From Pseudomonas sp. ATCC PTA-122608 (GTDB lineage: Bacteria; Pseudomonadota; Gammaproteobacteria; Pseudomonadales; Pseudomonadaceae): 64,000 nucleotides of DNA. This document shows positions 59,469-64,000 of this stretch, piece by piece. Under the pieces are notes generated by a model, which was not told where the DNA came from, made no database searches, and worked only from the letters and a program-made list of their open reading frames with translations. The first letter of the stretch is position 1. Every line of letters starts with the position of its first letter. Where the stretch lies: the NCBI RefSeq assembly GCF_001952855.1, contig NZ_LPNO01000007.1, positions 78,836 to 142,835 on the forward strand, read 5' to 3'. Position numbers and translations under genes: made by a program.

Positions 59469-60914
59469 ATGCAATGGGAAGTCGTGATCGGGCTGGAGAT
59501 TCATACCCAGCTCGCCACCCAATCGAAGATTTTCTCCGGTAGCGCCACCACGTTCGGCTCCGAGCCCAACACCCAGGCCAGCCTGGTAGACCTGGGCATG
59601 CCCGGCGTACTGCCGGTGCTGAACCAGGAAGCGGTGCGCATGGCGGTGATGTTCGGCCTCGCGATTGACGCCGAGATCGGCCAGCACAACGTGTTTGCCC
59701 GCAAGAACTACTTCTACCCGGACCTGCCCAAGGGCTACCAGATCAGCCAGATGGAATTGCCGATCGTTGGCAAGGGCTACCTGGACATCCCGCTGGAAGA
59801 CGGCACTATCAAACGTGTCGGCGTGACCCGTGCGCACCTGGAAGAAGATGCCGGCAAGAGCCTGCATGAAGAATTCAACGGCGCCACCGGCATCGACTTG
59901 AACCGCGCCGGCACCCCGCTGCTGGAGATCGTTTCCGAGCCGGACATGCGCAGTGCCAAGGAAGCCGTGGCCTACGTCAAGACGATCCACGCGCTGGTGC
60001 GCTACCTCGGCATCTGCGACGGCAACATGGCCGAAGGCTCGCTGCGTTGCGACTGCAACGTGTCGGTGCGGCCAAAAGGCCAGGTCGAGTACGGCACCCG
60101 CTGCGAGATCAAGAACGTCAACTCGTTCCGTTTCATCGAGAAGGCGATCAACACCGAAGTGCGTCGCCAGATCGAACTGATCGAAGACGGCGGCAAGGTG
60201 ATCCAGCAGACCCGCCTGTACGACCCGAACAAAGACGAAACCCGCGCCATGCGCAGCAAGGAGGAAGCCAACGACTACCGTTACTTCCCCGATCCGGACC
60301 TGTTGCCGGTAGTCATCGAGGACTCGTTCCTGGCTGACGTACGCGCCACGCTGCCGGAACTGCCGCCGCAAAAACGCGAGCGTTTCCAGGAGCAGTTCGG
60401 TCTTTCGGTGTACGACGCAAGCGTGCTGGCGTCGAGCCGCGAGCAAGCCAACTACTTCGAAAAAGTCGTGAGCATCGCCGGCGACGCCAAACTGGCGGCC
60501 AACTGGGTGATGGTTGAGCTGGGCAGCCTGTTGAACAAACAGGGCCTGGAAATCGACGAGGCACCGGTATCGGCCGAGCAATTGGGCGGCATGTTGCTGC
60601 GGATCAAGGACACCACCATCTCCGGCAAAATCGCCAAGACCGTGTTTGAAGCCATGGCCGCAGGCGAAGGCAACGCTGACGAGATCATCGAAAAGCGCGG
60701 CCTGAAGCAAGTCACCGACAGCGGCGCGATTTCGGCAGTGCTCGACGAGATGCTGGCGGCCAACGCCGAGCAGGTTGAACAATACCGTGCGGCGGATGAA
60801 GCCAAGCGCGGCAAGATGTTCGGCTTCTTTGTCGGCCAGGCGATGAAAGCCTCCAAAGGCAAGGCCAACCCGCAACAGGTCAACGAACTGCTGAAAAGCA
60901 AACTCGAAGGCTGA
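59469..60914 (+). CDS. gatB: Asp-tRNA(Asn)/Glu-tRNA(Gln) amidotransferase subunit B
   Basis: 481 residues. GatB signature [25 protein letters not shown] and the C-terminal GatB/YqeY helical domain. It activates the mischarged tRNA and transfers ammonia. AGGAG lies before the ATG. A GTTCCCACGC-type repeat follows the gene. Confidence 0.97.
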   Translation: MQWEVVIGLEIHTQLATQSKIFSGSATTFGSEPNTQASLVDLGMPGVLPVLNQEAVRMAVMFGLAIDAEIGQHNVFARKNYFYPDLPKGYQISQMELPIVGKGYLDIPLEDGTIKRVGVTRAHLEEDAGKSLHEEFNGATGIDLNRAGTPLLEIVSEPDMRSAKEAVAYVKTIHALVRYLGICDGNMAEGSLRCDCNVSVRPKGQVEYGTRCEIKNVNSFRFIEKAINTEVRRQIELIEDGGKVIQQTRLYDPNKDETRAMRSKEEANDYRYFPDPDLLPVVIEDSFLADVRATLPELPPQKRERFQEQFGLSVYDASVLASSREQANYFEKVVSIAGDAKLAANWVMVELGSLLNKQGLEIDEAPVSAEQLGGMLLRIKDTTISGKIAKTVFEAMAAGEGNADEIIEKRGLKQVTDSGAISAVLDEMLAANAEQVEQYRAADEAKRGKMFGFFVGQAMKASKGKANPQQVNELLKSKLEG

Positions 60915-60918
60915 TCCA

Positions 60919-61029
60919 ATGATCGTTCCCACGCTCCGCGTGGGAACGCCTCACAGGACGCTCTGCGTCCGCTTTTGTGACGCGGAGCGTCATCGGCTGC
61001 ATTCCCACGCAGAGCGTGGGAACGATCAT
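60919..61029. repeat. GTTCCCACGCTCCGCGTGGGAAC-type intergenic repeat
   Basis: Two hairpin arms (about 60919-60951 and 61000-61029) with inner GACGCTCTGCGTCCG and GACGCGGAGCGTC segments, a common P. fluorescens palindrome. It ends 14 bases before the RlpA-like start, so it could affect that gene's translation. A fragment of the arm recurs at 17202-17214. Confidence 0.88.
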
Positions 61030-61043
61030 CGGGGACACCTTGA

Positions 61044-61415
61044 ATGAAGCGTCTACTCGGCCTGTTGGCCCTGTTCTCTCTGCTCGCCGGCTGCGCCAGC
61101 GGCCTCATCGACCCCAACGGCTACGACGAAACCGGCACCGCTTCCTACTACGGCGCCAAACACCACGGCAACCGTACTGCCAGCGGTGAACCGTTCAACC
61201 AGAATGCCTTGACCGCCGCCCATCGTCGCCTGCCCTTCGGCACGCAAGTGAGGGTCACCAACCTCGACAACAACAGAAGCGTCGTTGTCCGCATCAACGA
61301 TCGCGGCCCGCACACCCGTGGACGTCTGATCGACCTTTCACGCAAAGCCGCCGCACAGCTGGGTATGATAAGCAGCGGCACCGCACGTGTTCGCGTGCAA
61401 GCCCTCAGCAACTGA
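61044..61415 (+). CDS. RlpA-like double-psi beta-barrel lipoprotein
   Basis: 123 residues. Lipobox LLAGC (Cys17) and a DPBB domain with [20 protein letters not shown] and RINDRGPH, carrying the aspartate expected for a lytic-transglycosylase-like site. It lacks the SPOR domain of full RlpA (over 300 residues), so it may act outside the septum. A GGGGA site lies eight bases before the ATG. Confidence 0.87.
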   Translation: MKRLLGLLALFSLLAGCASGLIDPNGYDETGTASYYGAKHHGNRTASGEPFNQNALTAAHRRLPFGTQVRVTNLDNNRSVVVRINDRGPHTRGRLIDLSRKAAAQLGMISSGTARVRVQALSN

Positions 61416-61465
61416 CCGACGGAGCCCTGGCCATTTCCGCATTAACCGCCCTCTCGCCCTTTAGC

Positions 61466-62521
61466 GTGATCGAACTGATCAGCGGCCTGCTGCTGTTGAT
61501 CTTCGGAGCCGAAGTATTGGTGCGCGCCGCCGTGCGCCTGGCGGCCAGCCTCAAGGTGCGCCCACTGATCATCGGCCTGAGCATCGTCGCCTTCGGCAGC
61601 AGCGCGCCACAGATGGCGATCAGTTTGCAAGCCACCCTGGCGGACAACACCGACATCGCCGTCGGCAGTGTGATCGGCAGCAGTATCTTCAATACCCTCG
61701 TGACCCTTGGCCTGGCAGCCCTGATCATTCCGCTGCGGGTTTCGCGGCAACTGGTGCGCCTGGACATCCCGATGATGATCCTCGCCAGCCTGCTGGTGTT
61801 TGTGCTCGCCGCCAATGAAGAGCTGACGCCGGTCGATGGCCTGTTGCTGTTGGTGGCCCTGATTGCCTACCTCAGCGTGTTGCTCTACCAGACCCGCCAT
61901 TCCCGCCGCCCCCGCACCCGGGACACCGTGGTGCAAGCGCCGTGGCTGAGCAGCGTGCTGCTGATGATCGGCGGGCTGTTGATCCTGGTACTCGCCGGGC
62001 ATCTGGTGCTGGGCGCTGCAGTGGACGTGGCCTCCGACCTCGGGCTGTCGGAGCGCATCATCGGCCTGACGCTGATTGGCGTCGGCACCTCCCTGCCCTG
62101 CCTGGCCACCTCGTTGATCGCCGCCCTGCGCGGCCAGCGGGAAATTGCCGTGGGCAACGTGATCGGCAGCAACCTGTTCAACCTGCTTGGGGTGCTGGGT
62201 TTTACTGCCCTGGTGGCGCCCTCGCCGCTGTCAGTGTCGCCCAACGCCCTGGATTTCGACTTGCCGGTGATGCTTGGCGTCATCGCACTGTGCCTGCCGG
62301 TGTTTTATTCGGGCTACCGCGTCACTCGGGCGGAAGGCCTGGTGTTCCTGGGCCTGTACCTGGTGTACGGGCTGCATGTGGTGTCGTTCACGTTCGGCAT
62401 GCCGCTGGCCAACAAGCTTGAACAACTGATGCTGTATTACGTCCTGCCAGCGCTGGTGGCTTTCCTGTTGTTCACCTCGCTGCGAGCCTGGCGCCGCCAA
62501 CACAAGAGGGAATCGCAATGA
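61466..62521 (+). CDS. CaCA-type sodium/calcium exchanger
   Basis: 351 residues, ten to eleven membrane helices. Two alpha-repeats are visible, FGSSAPQMAISLQA and VGTSLPCLATSLIAAL, the ion-binding signature of the family. It exchanges Ca2+ with Na+ or H+. The start is uncertain: GTG at 61466 has no clear ribosome site, and a GGAG at 61421-61424 would suit a start just upstream, though no ATG, GTG or TTG is in frame there. Confidence 0.85.
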   Translation: MIELISGLLLLIFGAEVLVRAAVRLAASLKVRPLIIGLSIVAFGSSAPQMAISLQATLADNTDIAVGSVIGSSIFNTLVTLGLAALIIPLRVSRQLVRLDIPMMILASLLVFVLAANEELTPVDGLLLLVALIAYLSVLLYQTRHSRRPRTRDTVVQAPWLSSVLLMIGGLLILVLAGHLVLGAAVDVASDLGLSERIIGLTLIGVGTSLPCLATSLIAALRGQREIAVGNVIGSNLFNLLGVLGFTALVAPSPLSVSPNALDFDLPVMLGVIALCLPVFYSGYRVTRAEGLVFLGLYLVYGLHVVSFTFGMPLANKLEQLMLYYVLPALVAFLLFTSLRAWRRQHKRESQ

Positions 62522-62898
62522 CCGAACAGAAAAAGCCCGGCGTTGAAGTGCGCCGCCAGGTGATGGGTGATGTGTTTGTTGATCGGGCGCTGGGCAATGC
62601 CACCGAGTTCAGCCAGCCGCTGCAGGATTTCGTCAACGAGCATGCCTGGGGCAGCGTGTGGAACCGCGAAGGCTTGCCGCTGAAAACCCGCAGCCTGATC
62701 ACCCTCGCCGCGCTCACCGCGCTGAAGTGCCCGCAAGAGCTCAAGGGCCACGTGCGCGGCGCACTGAACAACGGTTGCACCGTGGAGGAGATTCGCGAGG
62801 CGCTGCTGCATTGTGCGGTGTATGCCGGCGTGCCGGCGGCGATTGACGCTTTCCGCGCCGCTCAGGAAGTGATCGACAGCTACCAGAAAGACGCCTAG
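62518..62898 (+). CDS. Carboxymuconolactone decarboxylase-like protein
   Basis: 126 residues with the CMD helical domain (RSLITLAALTALKCPQELKGHVRGALNNGC...). No pca gene is nearby, so the aromatic-catabolism role of PcaC is not supported; the Cys pair of the AhpD subgroup is absent in CxxC form. Its start overlaps the exchanger stop (ATGA), so the two are translationally coupled. Confidence 0.82.
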   Translation: MTEQKKPGVEVRRQVMGDVFVDRALGNATEFSQPLQDFVNEHAWGSVWNREGLPLKTRSLITLAALTALKCPQELKGHVRGALNNGCTVEEIREALLHCAVYAGVPAAIDAFRAAQEVIDSYQKDA

Positions 62899-63836
62899 AT
62901 CCAGCCGCCCGCCTGCAGCACGAAAATCCCGATATTCGTGGTCACCGCCGCCATCAAGGTGGTGATCACGATAATCGCGGCCGCCAGCTCATGATTGCCC
63001 TCCGCCGCCCGTGCCATGACAAAACTGGCCGCTGCCGTGGGCGCACCGAAGTACAGGAACAGAATCCCCAGCTCCGGCCCACGGAACCCCAGCAGCCACG
63101 CGCCAAAGGTAGCGAGCACCGGCAGCCAGATCATCTTCATCAGGCTGGCACTCAGGGCCATGTCCCCGCTTTTGCGCAGTGCCGCCAGCGACAACGTGCC
63201 GCCGATGCAGATCAATGCCAATGGCAAGGTCATGTCCGCCAAATATTGCCCGGAAGATTCCAGCCAGTCGGGCAGGCCAATCTGGAAATACGCGAAGGGC
63301 GCCGCCACGATCACGCTGATGATCAGCGGGTTGGCCAGCACACTCTTGAAGATGCTCCACGGGTCGGACTTGATCACCGGGCTGTACACCGCCAGCACAA
63401 TGGTCGACAGGGTGTTGTAGAACAGGATCACCAACGCCGCGAGCACCGCGCCAAGGGAAATCCCGTAGTCGCCGTACATGCTGGCCGCCAGGGCCAGGCC
63501 GATCACCCCGTTGTTACCGCGAAATGCGCCTTGGGCGTAAATGCCACGGTCTACACGCGGGCACCGAAAGATCGCCCAGCCCCAGGCCAGGGCGAAGCTC
63601 AACATCGTGGCGACGGCGAAATAGATCAGCAGGCCGGGCTTGAGGGCCGAATGCAGGTCGGCGTGGAGAATCCCGAGGAACAGCAACGCCGGCATGGTGA
63701 CGTTGAACACCAGAGACGAGGCGGTGTGGATAAAGTTGTCGTTGATCCAGTTGATGCGCTTGAGCAGGACGCCCAGGAACAGCATGGCAAACACCGGCGC
63801 GGTGATGTTCAGGGTTTGTAGGAAGATAGCCAGCAT
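62895..63836 (-). CDS. AEC-family (auxin efflux carrier-like) transporter
   Basis: 313 residues, about ten membrane helices, N-terminal ITAPVFAMLFLGVLLKR and the C-terminal half typical of the AEC superfamily, bacterial members of which move malonate, malate or unknown carboxylates. Its TAG stop overlaps that of the converging gene in the palindrome CTAG at 62895-62898. Confidence 0.87.
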   Translation of the reverse strand: MLAIFLQTLNITAPVFAMLFLGVLLKRINWINDNFIHTASSLVFNVTMPALLFLGILHADLHSALKPGLLIYFAVATMLSFALAWGWAIFRCPRVDRGIYAQGAFRGNNGVIGLALAASMYGDYGISLGAVLAALVILFYNTLSTIVLAVYSPVIKSDPWSIFKSVLANPLIISVIVAAPFAYFQIGLPDWLESSGQYLADMTLPLALICIGGTLSLAALRKSGDMALSASLMKMIWLPVLATFGAWLLGFRGPELGILFLYFGAPTAAASFVMARAAEGNHELAAAIIVITTLMAAVTTNIGIFVLQAGGWI

Positions 63837-63956
63837 GCCGGGGAGAACCTTGGGTGGGCGTCGGTAGGTGGCTAATGATAAGCCACCTAGCGCCCTTATG
63901 GTGGGAGCTCGCCCTAATGCCAGTCAGTTAAGCGACAGTCCCGAGCTGTAAATACC

Positions 63957-64000
63957 CTGTGGCGAGGGAGCTTGCTCCCGCTGGACTGCGCAGCAGTCCC
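63957..64000. repeat. REPIN left part, cut by the window end
   Basis: CTGTGGCGAGGGAGCTTGCT and the start of the inner hairpin are present, identical to the repeats at 3843 and 28153. The 63837-63956 stretch upstream of the AEC gene shows no other feature. Confidence 0.85.

Overview
The window is ordinary chromosomal DNA from a fluorescent Pseudomonas, most likely of the P. fluorescens group. Supporting signs are the GC-rich coding bias, gene orders that match Pseudomonas blocks (mqo / PA4642-like genes / hpt / upp-uraA; murA-hisGDC beside mla and kds-lpt-rpoN-ptsN-rapZ; fagA-fumC-orfX-sodA; pmbA, darP, tldD next to mreBCD-maf-rng-yhdP; gatCAB), and REP doublets (REPINs) typical of that group. 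I see no rRNA or tRNA gene, insertion sequence, prophage, CRISPR array or defence system.

Layout. 1-1 kb: tail of a paraquat-inducible type operon with the lipoprotein pqiC, then a small membrane protein. 1-9.3 kb: a MalT-like LuxR regulator, a DUF1329 protein, a DUF1302 outer-membrane-like protein and a medium-chain acyl-CoA ligase. This is the least understood block and probably an inducible lipid or fatty-acid utilisation unit. 9.4-18.3 kb: a LysE-type exporter, a hydroxyacid dehydrogenase, rsmC, a manganese-riboswitch-controlled Gdt1-family exporter, an M48 lipoprotein protease, an unusual SRAP protein, two small putative regulatory or metal-binding proteins, an acyltransferase and several small unknowns. 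18.3-24.8 kb: a 726-base stretch without a convincing gene, then mqo, whose C-terminus is REPIN-encoded, and the purine/pyrimidine salvage genes hpt, upp and uraA.

24.9-40.3 kb: an envelope and biosynthesis block. On the minus strand are hisC, hisD, hisG, murA, ibaG and the mlaBCDEF phospholipid-transport operon. Divergent from it are kdsD-kdsC-lptC-lptA-lptB (Kdo synthesis and LPS export), rpoN, hpf, ptsN, rapZ and npr (sigma-54 and nitrogen-PTS). 40.3-44.2 kb: a ZIP-family transporter and the Fur-type fagA-fumC-orfX-sodA operon, an iron-sparing set. 44.3-57.5 kb: pmbA, darP, tldD, a nitrilase, yhdP, rng, maf, mreD, mreC and mreB (cell shape, RNA processing, TldD/E protease). 57.7-63.9 kb: gatCAB for tRNA amidation, an RlpA-like lipoprotein, a CaCA exchanger, a carboxymuconolactone-decarboxylase-like protein and an AEC-type transporter.

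Seven complete REPIN-like hairpins and one cut by the window end sit between genes. One of them supplies the last 17 codons of mqo. The items most worth following up are that extension, the LuxR/DUF1302/DUF1329/alkK block with two inverted-repeat sites and a CRP-like site, the SRAP protein that lacks two of the family's active-site residues, and the possible small RNA upstream of mqo.
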